From: Achromobacter veterisilvae
GTDB lineage: Bacteria; Pseudomonadota; Gammaproteobacteria; Burkholderiales; Burkholderiaceae_B
Assembly (NCBI RefSeq): GCF_900496975.1
Contig: NZ_UFQC01000014.1
Coordinates: 1 to 64,000, forward strand
Length of the DNA: 64,000 nt
Direction: 5' to 3'
Part shown: piece after piece, positions 7,983 to 16,507 of the stretch
Position numbering within the stretch: the stretch's first letter is position 1
Layout of the letters: every line of letters begins with the position of its first letter
Notes under the pieces: model-generated
Seen by the model: only the letters and a program-made list of their open reading frames with translations
Databases searched by the model: none
Told to the model about the DNA's origin: nothing
Made by a program: the position numbers and the translations under genes

Positions 7983-8931
7983 TGTCGTCTCCGTTTTCTT
8001 GCTTATGGCGCATCAGGCGCATCAGTTTTTCGTCGCGCCAGAAGCGGCGCTTGGCAAGGTCTTCCGTGGGCAGCAGGGAACGCCGCTCGTCCGACAGGGC
8101 GTCCACCAGCGCGCCCTCCCAGGCGACGCATTCGCCCTGGCTGGCGCCGATGGACCGGTACAGGCCGCCGTAGCGCGCGCAATAGTCGGCAATGCCGCCG
8201 GGCGCGTTGAGGTCTATGGTCTCGAACGGGCCCATGAACGACCAGCGCAGCCCCAGGCCGTCCTTTACGGTCGCGTCGATTTCCTCGGCGCTGGCAATGC
8301 CCTGGCTGACGAGCCGGAAGGCCTCGTGCAGCAGGGCGCCCTGCAGGCGGTTGAGCACGAAGCCTTCGATTTCGCGCTTGAGCAGCACCGGTTTCTGGCC
8401 GATGTCCAGCATCACGGCGCGCGCGCCGGCGAGCGCCTCCTGGCTGGTCCAGGGCGCCGGGCACAGTTCGACGACCGGGATCAGGTAAGGCGGGTTGACC
8501 GGATGCGCCACCAGGCAGCGATGCCGGCCCGGCAGATGTTCCGTGAACTCGCTGGCCGGGATGCTGGAAGTGGAGCTGCCGATAATGGCCTGCGGCTCGG
8601 CCGCGGCGTCCAGTTCCGAGAACAGCGCGCGCTTGATCTCCAGCTTCTCGGGCGAGTTTTCCTGGATATAGCTGGCGCCCTTCAAGGCGTCCGGCAGGCT
8701 GCCGGCGACGTGGACGCGCTCGATGATGGCGTCCGCGCCCGTCAGCAGCCCATGGCTTTCCAGTTCGTTGAGCTGTTGCCGTATCAGCCCTTTGGCCTCG
8801 GCCAGCATGGCGGCGTTGACGTCGTACAGCCGCACGTCCCAGCCCTTGCGGGCGAACACGATGGCCCAGCCCTGGCCGATCAGGCCCGTGCCGATGATGG
8901 CGGCGCAGCGCGCCGGTTCGCCGGCGCCCAT
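7975..8931 (-). CDS. 3-hydroxyacyl-CoA dehydrogenase family protein, lambda-crystallin / L-gulonate 3-dehydrogenase-like
   Basis: A 318-residue NAD-dependent 3-hydroxy acid dehydrogenase. The Rossmann motif is GTGLIGQG near residue 13. The catalytic His lies in HPVNPPYLIPVVEL. The C-terminal domain has the GPFETIDLNAPGG segment. HPVNPPY and this C-terminal pattern are typical of the lambda-crystallin / L-gulonate 3-dehydrogenase and carnitine dehydrogenase branch, which acts on free hydroxy acids, rather than FadB-type enzymes. Its ATG shares one base with the stop of the upstream SDR gene (TGATG), and its end overlaps the BKACE start. Likely role: oxidation of a beta-hydroxy acid to the beta-keto acid cleaved by BKACE. 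Confidence 0.87.
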   Translation of the reverse strand: MGAGEPARCAAIIGTGLIGQGWAIVFARKGWDVRLYDVNAAMLAEAKGLIRQQLNELESHGLLTGADAIIERVHVAGSLPDALKGASYIQENSPEKLEIKRALFSELDAAAEPQAIIGSSTSSIPASEFTEHLPGRHRCLVAHPVNPPYLIPVVELCPAPWTSQEALAGARAVMLDIGQKPVLLKREIEGFVLNRLQGALLHEAFRLVSQGIASAEEIDATVKDGLGLRWSFMGPFETIDLNAPGGIADYCARYGGLYRSIGASQGECVAWEGALVDALSDERRSLLPTEDLAKRRFWRDEKLMRLMRHKQENGDDNG

Positions 8932-9713
8932 CAGTAAAGCTTCTGCGTGAAGCCGTCCACCACGATGGCCTGCCCCGTCACGCTGCGGGCGGCCTCGCTG
9001 GCATTGAACAGCACCATATTGGCGATGTCGCGCGCCGTGACCATGCGGCCGAGCACGGCCTGGTTCTCGTACTGCGCCGCGATCTCTTCCACCGGACGGC
9101 CCAGCGTCTCGGCCTTCGCCGCGATCACCGCGCGGATGCGCGGCCCTTCGACCGCGCCCGGAAGAATGGCGTTGACCCGGATGCCATAGCCGCCCAGTTC
9201 GATCGCCAGTGATTTGGTGAATCCGATCACCGCCCACTTCGACGCCGAATACACCGAACGCCCGGCGAATCCCAGGTGGCCGGCGGCCGAAGACAGGTTG
9301 ATCATCACGCCCGCCCGGGATTCCTTGAGCAGGCCGATCGCCTGCCGCGCGCACAGGAACTGCCCCGTGATGTTGACGGCCAGCGTGCGGTCCCAATCGG
9401 CCTTGGACAGGGTTTCCACGTACCCGGTGGGGCCGGCCACGCCCGCGTTATTGACGAGGATGTCCAGGCCGCCCAGCTTCTGGCGGACCTCGGCGAACAG
9501 CGCGGCCACGCTGTCCTCGTCCGACACATCGGCCACGGCGGTATGCACGCCGGGCAATTCCGCCGGCAGCGCGGCCAGGCGCGCTTCATTCACGTCGCAC
9601 ACGAACACCGTGGCGCCGGCATGGTGGAACACCTTGGCCATTTCCAGGCCCAGCCCATCCGCGCCGGCGGTGATCAGCACCTTTTTGCCGGCGAAATCCA
9701 CTTCCTCGAACAT
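8931..9713 (-). CDS. Short-chain dehydrogenase/reductase
   Basis: A 260-residue SDR. The NAD(P)-binding motif is TAGADGLGLEM (a variant of TGxxxGxG). It also has DVSDED, NNAGVAG, the catalytic serine in NLSSAAG and the YSASK tyrosine-lysine pair. I chose the ATG at 9713, which has GGAG seven bases upstream and begins right before the Rossmann fold. The frame stays open further upstream but runs into the operator region. It is the first gene of the operon SDR, hydroxy acid dehydrogenase, BKACE. Site 2 of the AT-rich palindrome lies 43 bases upstream of its start. Confidence 0.88.
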   Translation of the reverse strand: MFEEVDFAGKKVLITAGADGLGLEMAKVFHHAGATVFVCDVNEARLAALPAELPGVHTAVADVSDEDSVAALFAEVRQKLGGLDILVNNAGVAGPTGYVETLSKADWDRTLAVNITGQFLCARQAIGLLKESRAGVMINLSSAAGHLGFAGRSVYSASKWAVIGFTKSLAIELGGYGIRVNAILPGAVEGPRIRAVIAAKAETLGRPVEEIAAQYENQAVLGRMVTARDIANMVLFNASEAARSVTGQAIVVDGFTQKLY

Positions 9714-9755
9714 GCTTCTGTCTCCTGGATTCTTCTGAAAAGCGCGCGTTTGATG

Positions 9756-9768
9756 ATATACGATATAT
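9756..9768. promoter_or_regulatory. Operator-like palindrome ATATACGATATAT (site 2)
   Basis: Differs at a single base from site 1 at 5115-5127. It lies 43 bases upstream of the SDR start codon on the minus strand, a typical position for repressor control of that promoter by the GntR regulator. Confidence 0.6.
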
Positions 9769-9968
9769 GAACAAAAACGATATCTTCCGGCACTTTCGGC
9801 AATGATTCCGTCCACCGGAAGTTATCGCCCAAGGGCAGGCCAGAGCTAGTCGTTTACCCTGATTATTGCCCGCTAAGTCTTTATTCATGCGGCTTTAGGG
9901 AATTCCCCGATTCGGTGGGTTACGACCCCAACTAGAATCCAAGGCGGGGTTTCTTACCCGGCCGGCAG

Positions 9969-9981
9969 ATATATCATATAT
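9969..9981. promoter_or_regulatory. Operator-like palindrome ATATATCATATAT (site 3)
   Basis: The exact reverse complement of site 1, placed 61 bases upstream of the livK-like start on the plus strand. It contains a possible -10 hexamer (TATCAT), so a bound regulator would block initiation. Confidence 0.65.
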
Positions 9982-10042
9982 TTAAAAAAAGACGGGCAAT
10001 ACAAAAAGTCCGCATCCCCATACCGACAAAGGAGCGTAGACA

Positions 10043-11242
10043 GTGTTCAAGTTCAACAAAATTGTTTTGGCGCTGGGCGTGTGCGGCGCGCTGGCGGCCG
10101 GCAACGCGGCGGCCGACATGAAGGTGGGCGCCCTCTTTCCGTTCAGCGGCGCTCTCGCGCTCCTGGGCCAGGAGAGCTATCGCGGCCTGGAGCTGGCCGT
10201 CAACGAGATCAATGCCGCGGGCGGCGTCAACGGCGAGAAGATCGAAATCATCAAGGCCGACGCCGTCGACCCGACGCAGGCGGTATCGGAAACCAAGCGC
10301 CTGATCTCCTCCAACGTCGCCGGCGTCTTCGGCAGCTACGCGTCCGGCATTTCGTACGCGGCCTCGCCCGTCACGGAACTGGCCGGCGTGCCGTACTTCG
10401 AACTGGGCGCCACCGCGCACAAGATCACCACGCGCGGCTACAAGTACCTGTTCCGCAGCAACCCCAACACCGCGCTGTACGGCGTATCGGTGGTCAACGC
10501 GCTGCACGACACGATCGCGCCCGGCATGGGCCTGAACCCCAAGGACATCAAGATCGGCATCATCCACGAAGACGGCCCCTACGGCACCGACGTGGCGGCG
10601 ACCGAGAAGAAGCGCGCGCAGGAGCTGGGCTATACCGTGGCGGAGGTGCTGCCCTACTCCGCCAAGGCGGTCGACCTGTCCTCGCTGATCCTGCGCCTGA
10701 AGGGCGCGAAGGTCGACGTGGTGCTGCAGACGGCCTACCAGAACGACGCCATCCTGTTCTTCAGCCAGGCGCGCGCCGCGGGCTTCAAGCCCAAGGTGAT
10801 CATCGGCGCGGGCGGCGGCTATTCGCTGGCCGACACGGCCAAGGCCGTGGGCGCCGACATGAACGGCGTGTTCGACCTGGACTTCCCGCAAGCGTCCATC
10901 AATCCGGCCGGCGCGCCGGGCCTGGACAAGTTCCTGGAAGCCTATAAGGCAACCTACAAGAGCGACCCGCAATCGGGCCACAGCCTGACCAACTACGTCG
11001 GCGCCAAGGCCTTCTTCGAAGCCATCGGCAACGCCAAATCCACGGACAAGGACAAGATCCGAGAGGCGGTCCTGGCCTACAAGAAGCCGGCCGGCCAGAC
11101 GGCCAACGGCTGGGCCTTCGATTTCGGCGAAGACGGCCAGAACAACGCATCCACGTTCTATGTGATGCAGTGGCAGGACGGCAAGCTCGTCACCATCGCG
11201 CCCAGCAACCTCGCACTCGGCAAACCCGTTTTCAAGAAATAA
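10043..11242 (+). CDS. ABC transporter periplasmic substrate-binding protein (Leu/Ile/Val-binding family)
   Basis: A 399-residue type I periplasmic binding protein of the LivK/branched-chain family. The signal peptide is clear (charged start, hydrophobic stretch, cleavage after AAA/AD near residue 25). The mature start KVGALFPFSGALALLGQ is typical. Translation starts at a GTG with AAAGGAG upstream. It is the first gene of a six-gene plus-strand operon that supplies its membrane and ATPase parts. The family binds amino acids, aromatic acids, amides and other small acids. Here the ligand is presumably the substrate of the GntR-controlled pathway. Confidence 0.9.
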   Translation: MFKFNKIVLALGVCGALAAGNAAADMKVGALFPFSGALALLGQESYRGLELAVNEINAAGGVNGEKIEIIKADAVDPTQAVSETKRLISSNVAGVFGSYASGISYAASPVTELAGVPYFELGATAHKITTRGYKYLFRSNPNTALYGVSVVNALHDTIAPGMGLNPKDIKIGIIHEDGPYGTDVAATEKKRAQELGYTVAEVLPYSAKAVDLSSLILRLKGAKVDVVLQTAYQNDAILFFSQARAAGFKPKVIIGAGGGYSLADTAKAVGADMNGVFDLDFPQASINPAGAPGLDKFLEAYKATYKSDPQSGHSLTNYVGAKAFFEAIGNAKSTDKDKIREAVLAYKKPAGQTANGWAFDFGEDGQNNASTFYVMQWQDGKLVTIAPSNLALGKPVFKK

Positions 11243-11251
11243 GCCCAGTGC

Positions 11252-11273
11252 TCAGGCGCTCGGGGGCGCCTGA
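11252..11273 (+). terminator. Hairpin after the binding-protein gene
   Basis: An 8-bp stem (TCAGGCGC with GCGCCTGA) around a six-base loop lies ten bases after the binding-protein stop, with no T-run. In this position such a hairpin usually protects the upstream message or partly stops transcription, so that binding protein is made in excess over permeases. Confidence 0.5.
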
Positions 11274-11354
11274 CGTATCCCGGGGTCCGCGCGCCCCGGC
11301 CTCGCCGACAGCACGGCCGGGCCGGGGCCGCAACCCGCTCTAAGAGGTTGCAAC

Positions 11355-12221
11355 ATGGAACTATTCATTCAACTGGTCATCAACGGCCTGTTGCTGGGCG
11401 GCGCGTACACCATCATCAGCCTGGGGCTGACGCTGATCTTCGGCGTCGTGCGCGTCGTGAACTTCGCGCATGGCGAGTTCCTGATGATAGGCATGTACAT
11501 GGTCTATCTGATCGCCGCGCAATTCGGCGTCCACCCGTACGCGGGGCTGGTGCCGGTCGCCGTCATCCTGTTCGCGCTGGGCGCGCTGACGCAGAAAGGC
11601 ATCATCCAGCCGCTGCTCAACGCCGACCAGCACATCCAGATCTTCGCCACGGTGGGCGTGTCCACCATCCTCCTGAATCTCGCCCTGGTGATCTTCGGCG
11701 CCAACGTCTACCGCGCGCCGGTGGAACTGGGCACCAGCGCCATCGACGTGGGCCCGTTCACGATGGTGACGGGGCAGCTCATCACTTTCGCGGTCGGCCT
11801 GAGCCTGGCCGCGCTGCTGCACCTGTTCATGCACCGCACCTACCTGGGCCGCGCGTTGCGCGCGGTCGCGCAGCACCGCTACGCCGCCACCCTGATGGGC
11901 GTGAACGTCAACAACGTCTACGCCATCGCCTTCGGCCTGGGCACGGCCTTCGTCGGCATCGCCGCGGGCCTGCTGGCGCCGCAGTACCCGGTATTCCCCA
12001 CCGTGGGCACGTACTTCGTGCTGACGGCGTTCGTCATCGTCGTGCTGGGCGGGCTGGGCAGCCTGTACGGCGCCGTGGCCGGGTCCATGATCATCGGCAT
12101 CGTCGACACGCTGGCCGGCTTCTATATCGCCCCCGACCTGAAAGAGGTCGTGTATTTCGGGATCTTCCTCTTGATCCTTGTCCTGCGCCCGAACGGCCTG
12201 TTCGGCGTCGGCACCGAGTGA
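11355..12221 (+). CDS. ABC transporter permease, LivH family
   Basis: A 288-residue integral membrane protein with about eight hydrophobic segments. The LivH signature region reads GLTLIFGVVRVVNFAHGEF near the start, and the cytoplasmic coupling segment RAVAQHRYAATLMGVNVN lies in the middle. It should pair with the LivM half of the next protein to form the inner-membrane channel. The operon order receptor, LivH, LivM-LivG, LivF is standard for the family. Confidence 0.9.
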   Translation: MELFIQLVINGLLLGGAYTIISLGLTLIFGVVRVVNFAHGEFLMIGMYMVYLIAAQFGVHPYAGLVPVAVILFALGALTQKGIIQPLLNADQHIQIFATVGVSTILLNLALVIFGANVYRAPVELGTSAIDVGPFTMVTGQLITFAVGLSLAALLHLFMHRTYLGRALRAVAQHRYAATLMGVNVNNVYAIAFGLGTAFVGIAAGLLAPQYPVFPTVGTYFVLTAFVIVVLGGLGSLYGAVAGSMIIGIVDTLAGFYIAPDLKEVVYFGIFLLILVLRPNGLFGVGTE

Positions 12222-12243
12222 TCAGAGCAACAAGGAGCGAGAC

Positions 12244-14025
12244 GTGTTTCCCGATTTTCGACATCCCAAAGCCTACGTCAGCCTTATCCTGCTGATCGCG
12301 ATGTTCCTCGTGCCGGTGGTCATGGGCACGCCTTTCTGGACCAACATTTTCGTCCTGCTGTTCGTGTTCTCGGCCCTGTCGGTGGCCTGGAACATCGTCG
12401 GCGGCTACGCGGGCCAGCTTTCCCTGGGCCACGCGGTGTTCTACGGCATCGGCGGCTATACGGCCACCCTGCTGACGCAGAACTTCGGCATTTCCCCGTG
12501 GTTCGGCATGCTGGCGGGCGCGGTTATCTCGGCGGCGGTCGCCATCCTGATCAGCTACCCCACCCTGCGGCTGCGCGGTCCCTTCTTCGCGCTGGCCACC
12601 ATCGCCATTCTTGAAGTGGTGCGCCTGCTGGTCATCCACGAAGAAAGCTGGACCGGCGGCTCCAGCGGCATCAGCCTGCCGCTGAACATCGGCTGGACCT
12701 GGATCGTGTTCCGCGAAAAGATCAATTACGTGATCATCGCGTTCGGCCTGTTCCTGCTGGTGACCTGGGCGTCCTGGTACATCCGCAAGTCGCGCATCGG
12801 CCACTACCTGATCGCCATCCGGGAACGCGAGGACGCCGCGCTGGCGGTCGGCATCCACACCGTTCGCATGAAGATCATCGCCGCCGTGGTGTCGGCCGTG
12901 CTCACCAGCATCATCGGCACCTTCCACATCACCTACCTGACCTTCGTGGATCCCAGCTCCGCGTTCTCGCTGGAACTGTCGATCCAGGTCGCCATGTTCG
13001 CCCTGATCGGCGGCCTGGGCACCGTGACCGGCCCCATCGCCGGCACTTTCCTGGTGCTGCCCATCGCCGAACTGGCGCGGGGCTGGCTCAGCAGCGTGGG
13101 CAACGGCATGCACGGCCTGATCTACGGCCTGATCCTGGTGGCGGTGGTGCTGACGATTCCGCGCGGCCTGGCCGGCGCGTTCGGCCCCGCCATCGAGCGC
13201 TGGCTGTCGCGGCTGCCCTATCTGGGAACGCCCCGCGCCAAGCGCAAACTGGCGGACGAAGTTCGCCTGCACAACGCCGTCCGCTCCGAGCAGCCGGTGC
13301 TGAAGGCGGAAAAACTGTTCAAGAGCTTCGGCGGCCTGCGCGCCACCGACGACGTGTCGCTGACGCTAAACCAGAACGAGATCCTGGGCATGATCGGGCC
13401 GAACGGCGCGGGCAAGACCACGGTGTTCAACCTGCTGTCGGGCTTCCTGTCGCCCGACAAGGGCGGCATCTCCATGCTGGACGCGCAGGGCAACTGGGTC
13501 ACCTGCAAGACGCCGGACGAGTTCGCGCACCAGGGCCTGGGCCGCACGTTCCAGATCGCCAAGCCGTTCACGGGCCTGACGGTGCTCGAGAACATCATGC
13601 TGGGCGCCTTCATCCGCACGTCGGACCGCGACGAGGCCGAGCACATCGCGCTCAAGGTCGCCGAACAGACCGACCTGGTGAAGTCCCTGAACATCGAGGC
13701 GCGCAGCCTGACGGTGGGCGGAATGAAGCGCCTGGAGGTCGCCCGCGCGCTGGCGATCAAGCCGCGCATCCTGCTGCTGGACGAGGTGATGGCGGGCCTG
13801 AATCCCACCGACATCGAGAAATCCATCCAGATGATCCGCCGCATCCGCGACTCGGGCGTGTCGGTGCTGCTGATCGAACACATGATGCAGGCCACCATGG
13901 CGCTGTCGGACCGCATCATCGTGCTGAACGAAGGCGCGGTGCTGGTCAGCGGGGCGCCCAAGGACGTGGTGGAGAACCCCGCCGTCATCGAGGCCTATTT
14001 GGGCAAGGAGTACCAGGATGCTTAA
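12244..14025 (+). CDS. ABC transporter permease-ATPase fusion (LivM-LivG)
   Basis: A 593-residue fusion. Residues about 10-320 are a LivM permease (ALSVAWNIVGGYAGQLSLGH, later FALIGGLGTVTGPIAG). Residues about 352-593 are a LivG ATPase, with Walker A GPNGAGKT at 385-392 and Walker B ILLLDE. The signature motif is the LivG-type variant LTVGGMKRLE. I chose the GTG at 12244, preceded by AAGGAG, because earlier in-frame residues overlap livH and are not membrane-like. The two domains are separate genes in Escherichia coli. A second fusion of the same design occurs at 42129-43943. Confidence 0.9.
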   Translation: MFPDFRHPKAYVSLILLIAMFLVPVVMGTPFWTNIFVLLFVFSALSVAWNIVGGYAGQLSLGHAVFYGIGGYTATLLTQNFGISPWFGMLAGAVISAAVAILISYPTLRLRGPFFALATIAILEVVRLLVIHEESWTGGSSGISLPLNIGWTWIVFREKINYVIIAFGLFLLVTWASWYIRKSRIGHYLIAIREREDAALAVGIHTVRMKIIAAVVSAVLTSIIGTFHITYLTFVDPSSAFSLELSIQVAMFALIGGLGTVTGPIAGTFLVLPIAELARGWLSSVGNGMHGLIYGLILVAVVLTIPRGLAGAFGPAIERWLSRLPYLGTPRAKRKLADEVRLHNAVRSEQPVLKAEKLFKSFGGLRATDDVSLTLNQNEILGMIGPNGAGKTTVFNLLSGFLSPDKGGISMLDAQGNWVTCKTPDEFAHQGLGRTFQIAKPFTGLTVLENIMLGAFIRTSDRDEAEHIALKVAEQTDLVKSLNIEARSLTVGGMKRLEVARALAIKPRILLLDEVMAGLNPTDIEKSIQMIRRIRDSGVSVLLIEHMMQATMALSDRIIVLNEGAVLVSGAPKDVVENPAVIEAYLGKEYQDA

Positions 14026-14722
14026 GGTTTCGAACCTGTCCGCCGGCTATGGCAAGAGCCAGGTGCTGAACGGCCTGAACTTCGAGGTGCGCGCCGGCGA
14101 GATCGTCACGCTGATCGGCGCCAACGGCGCCGGCAAGACCACCACGCTCAAGACCCTTTGCGGCGTCATCGGCGCCATGGAGGGCAAGGTCGAATTCGAA
14201 GGCCAGGACCTCACCAACCGCAAGCCCTACGACATCGTGGACGCCGGCATCACCATGATCCCGGAGGGCCGCCAGTTGTTCCCGCACTTCACCGTGCGCG
14301 ACAACCTGTTGATGGGATCCTACAAGCGCGCCGCCCGCCCCATCGTGCAGCGCAAGCTGGACGAGGTGCTGGGCATTTTCCCCCGCGTCAAGGAACGGCT
14401 GGGCCAATACGCCGGATCGCTCTCGGGCGGCGAACAGCAGATGGTCGCGATCGCGCGCGGCATGATGGCCGACCCCAGGCTGCTGGTGTTCGACGAACCC
14501 TCGCTGGGCCTGTCGCCGCTGCTGGTGCAGCAGATGTTCGACATCATCCGCGGCGTCACCGCGCACGGCGTGACGGTGCTGCTGGTGGAACAGAACGTGT
14601 TCCGCACGCTGCGGCTGGCCGACCGCGGCTACGTGCTGGAGAACGGCGCCATCGTGCGCACCGGGACCGGCGCCGAACTGCTCAGCGACCCTCACGTGAA
14701 GAAGGCCTATCTGGGCCATTGA
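14018..14722 (+). CDS. ABC transporter ATPase, LivF family
   Basis: A 234-residue ATPase with Walker A GANGAGKTT, signature LSGGEQQM and Walker B LLVFDEPSLGLSP. The conserved LivF switch ending QNVFRTLRLADRGYVLENG is present. Its start overlaps the LivM-LivG gene by eight bases, which points to coupled translation. It forms the second nucleotide-binding subunit with the fused LivG domain. Confidence 0.92.
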   Translation: MLKVSNLSAGYGKSQVLNGLNFEVRAGEIVTLIGANGAGKTTTLKTLCGVIGAMEGKVEFEGQDLTNRKPYDIVDAGITMIPEGRQLFPHFTVRDNLLMGSYKRAARPIVQRKLDEVLGIFPRVKERLGQYAGSLSGGEQQMVAIARGMMADPRLLVFDEPSLGLSPLLVQQMFDIIRGVTAHGVTVLLVEQNVFRTLRLADRGYVLENGAIVRTGTGAELLSDPHVKKAYLGH

Positions 14723-14741
14723 ATCCAAGGAACGACCTTTT

Positions 14742-15737
14742 ATGTCTTTACGCTGCACATTCATCGACCATGGCAAGGGCGGCGCGCCCGATTGCATGCG
14801 CGTCGCAGAACGCGACATGGAGTCGCCCGTCGGCCGCCAGGTGCTGATCGAAGTGGCCTACGCCGGGGTCAACCGCCCCGACGTGCTGCAACGCTCGGGC
14901 TCCTATCCCCCGCCTCCGGGCGCCTCGCCCTACCTGGGACTGGAAGTGTCGGGCACCGTCATCGCCACGGGCCCCGAGGCCAGCGCCTGGAAAGTGGGCG
15001 ACCAGGTCTGCGCATTGACGCCGGGAGGCGGCTATGCGCAGTACTGCCTGGCCGATGAACGCCATTGCCTGCCGGTACCGCGCGGCCTGGACCTGCTGTC
15101 GGCCGCGGCCATCCCCGAGAACTACTTCACCGTCTGGACCAATGTATTCGACCGCGCCCGCCTCGCCCCCGGCGAACGGTTCCTGGTGCACGGCGGATCC
15201 AGCGGCATCGGCCTGACCGCGATCCAGTTGGCGCGCGCCTTCGGCGCCGAAGTCTGGACCACCGTCGGCAGCCAGGAAAAGGCGAAGGCCTGCCTGGCGG
15301 CGGGCGCGCACCACGCGCTGTTGTACCGCGACGCCGACTTCGAGGCCGAGGTGCGCCAGGGCAGCGGCGGGCCCGGGGTGGACGTGATCCTGGACATGGT
15401 GGGCGGCGCCTACATCAACAAGAATCTGCGGCTGCTCGCGGTCAATGGCCGGCTGGTGCAGATCGCCTTCCTGGAAGGCAGCAAAGCCGAAATCGACGCC
15501 CTGCCCATCATGACCAAGCGATTGCAGTTCACGGGATCGACCCTGCGGCCGAGATCGGACGAGGACAAGGAGCAGATCGCGCGGGCCCTGGCCGAAAAAG
15601 TGGTGCCGCTGATCGAAAAAGGGCAATGCCTGCCGCTGATACATGAAGTGTTCCCGCTGGCCGACGCGGCCCGCGCGCACGCGCTGATGGAAAGCAGCAG
15701 GCATATCGGCAAGATCATGCTGAAGGTGGGCGCATGA
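14742..15737 (+). CDS. NAD(P)H:quinone oxidoreductase-like medium-chain dehydrogenase (PIG3 type)
   Basis: A 331-residue medium-chain dehydrogenase/reductase without the catalytic zinc ligands. Family segments are AGVNRPDVLQRSGSYPPPPG near residue 42 and the cofactor motif GGSSGIGLTAIQLA near 150. The segment ending in TGSTLRPRSDEDK is typical of the PIG3/YhdH-like quinone reductase group. It follows livF within the operon, only 19 bases after its stop, and overlaps the next gene. It is therefore probably a catabolic enzyme acting on the imported compound, for example an enone or quinone reductase. The true substrate is not known. Confidence 0.85.
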   Translation: MSLRCTFIDHGKGGAPDCMRVAERDMESPVGRQVLIEVAYAGVNRPDVLQRSGSYPPPPGASPYLGLEVSGTVIATGPEASAWKVGDQVCALTPGGGYAQYCLADERHCLPVPRGLDLLSAAAIPENYFTVWTNVFDRARLAPGERFLVHGGSSGIGLTAIQLARAFGAEVWTTVGSQEKAKACLAAGAHHALLYRDADFEAEVRQGSGGPGVDVILDMVGGAYINKNLRLLAVNGRLVQIAFLEGSKAEIDALPIMTKRLQFTGSTLRPRSDEDKEQIARALAEKVVPLIEKGQCLPLIHEVFPLADAARAHALMESSRHIGKIMLKVGA

Positions 15738-16501
15738 GCGGGCGTTTCAAGGACCAGGTCGCCATCGTGACCGGCGCGGTCGGCGGCATCGGCTCGGCCA
15801 TCGTCGAAGGATTCCTGGCCGAGGGCGGCCGCGTGGGGCTCATCGACTTCAATTCGCAAGGCGGCCAGGCCTACGAGCAGGCATTGCGCAAGCGCGGCCA
15901 CGAAGTCTGCTTCGTGCATGCGGACGTGGCGCGCTTCGAGGAATGCCAGGCCGCCTACGGCCGCATCACCGGCGAACTCGGCGCCGCCACCATCCTGGTG
16001 AACAACGTCGGCATTTCGCCGAAGACGGACGGGCGCGCGCTGAAGGTCTGGGAGATGCCGCCCAATGAATGGGAAACCGTGGTGTCGGTGAACCTGAACA
16101 GCGTCTTCTACATGACGCACCTGGCCACGCCTCACATGGTCAGGCAGCGGCAGGGCCGCGTGATCAATATGTCGTCGGTGGCGGGCAAGGCGTATTGCGA
16201 TATCGTGGCCGCGCACTACGCGGCGACCAAGGCCGCGCTGATCGGCCTCACGCGCCACTGGGCCGCCGAACTGGGCGAACACCAGGTGACGGTGAACGGC
16301 CTGGCGCCGGGCCGCATCAGCACGCCGCTGCTGAAGACCGTGCCCAAGGAGATCAACGACGCGGTGGCGCAGGTGACCGCCCTGCGCCGCCTGGGCACGC
16401 CGGAAGAAGTGGCGGATGCCTGCCTGTTCTTCGCGTCGGACCAGGCCCGCTTCGTCACCGGCCAGGTGCTGGACGTGGCCGGCGGGTGGCTGATGACCTG
16501 A
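15734..16501 (+). CDS. Short-chain dehydrogenase/reductase
   Basis: A 255-residue SDR with TGAVGGIGSA, NNVGISP, the catalytic Ser in NMSSVAGK and HYAATK carrying the Tyr-Lys pair. The FabG-like C-terminus is RRLGTPEEVADACLFFASD. Its ATG overlaps the previous stop by four bases (ATGA). It is the last gene of the Liv operon and presumably acts as an alcohol or hydroxy acid dehydrogenase in the same pathway. It converges on the methyltransferase gene with a gap of only six bases. Confidence 0.88.
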   Translation: MSGRFKDQVAIVTGAVGGIGSAIVEGFLAEGGRVGLIDFNSQGGQAYEQALRKRGHEVCFVHADVARFEECQAAYGRITGELGAATILVNNVGISPKTDGRALKVWEMPPNEWETVVSVNLNSVFYMTHLATPHMVRQRQGRVINMSSVAGKAYCDIVAAHYAATKAALIGLTRHWAAELGEHQVTVNGLAPGRISTPLLKTVPKEINDAVAQVTALRRLGTPEEVADACLFFASDQARFVTGQVLDVAGGWLMT

Positions 16502-16507
16502 AGCGGA

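Larger units (their letters stand above)
9714..10042. promoter_or_regulatory. Divergent control region between the SDR and Liv operons
   Basis: This 329-base gap holds no gene. It carries two operator-like palindromes, one close to each operon start (9756-9768 and 9969-9981). The AT-rich stretches around them probably overlap the two promoters. The middle part shows no obvious structure. Confidence 0.6.

Noticed and set aside
9714-9815. A longer SDR protein starting at 9815
   Set aside because: The added 34 residues are unlike SDR N-termini and cover the operator at 9756-9768; the ATG at 9713 has a good ribosome site.
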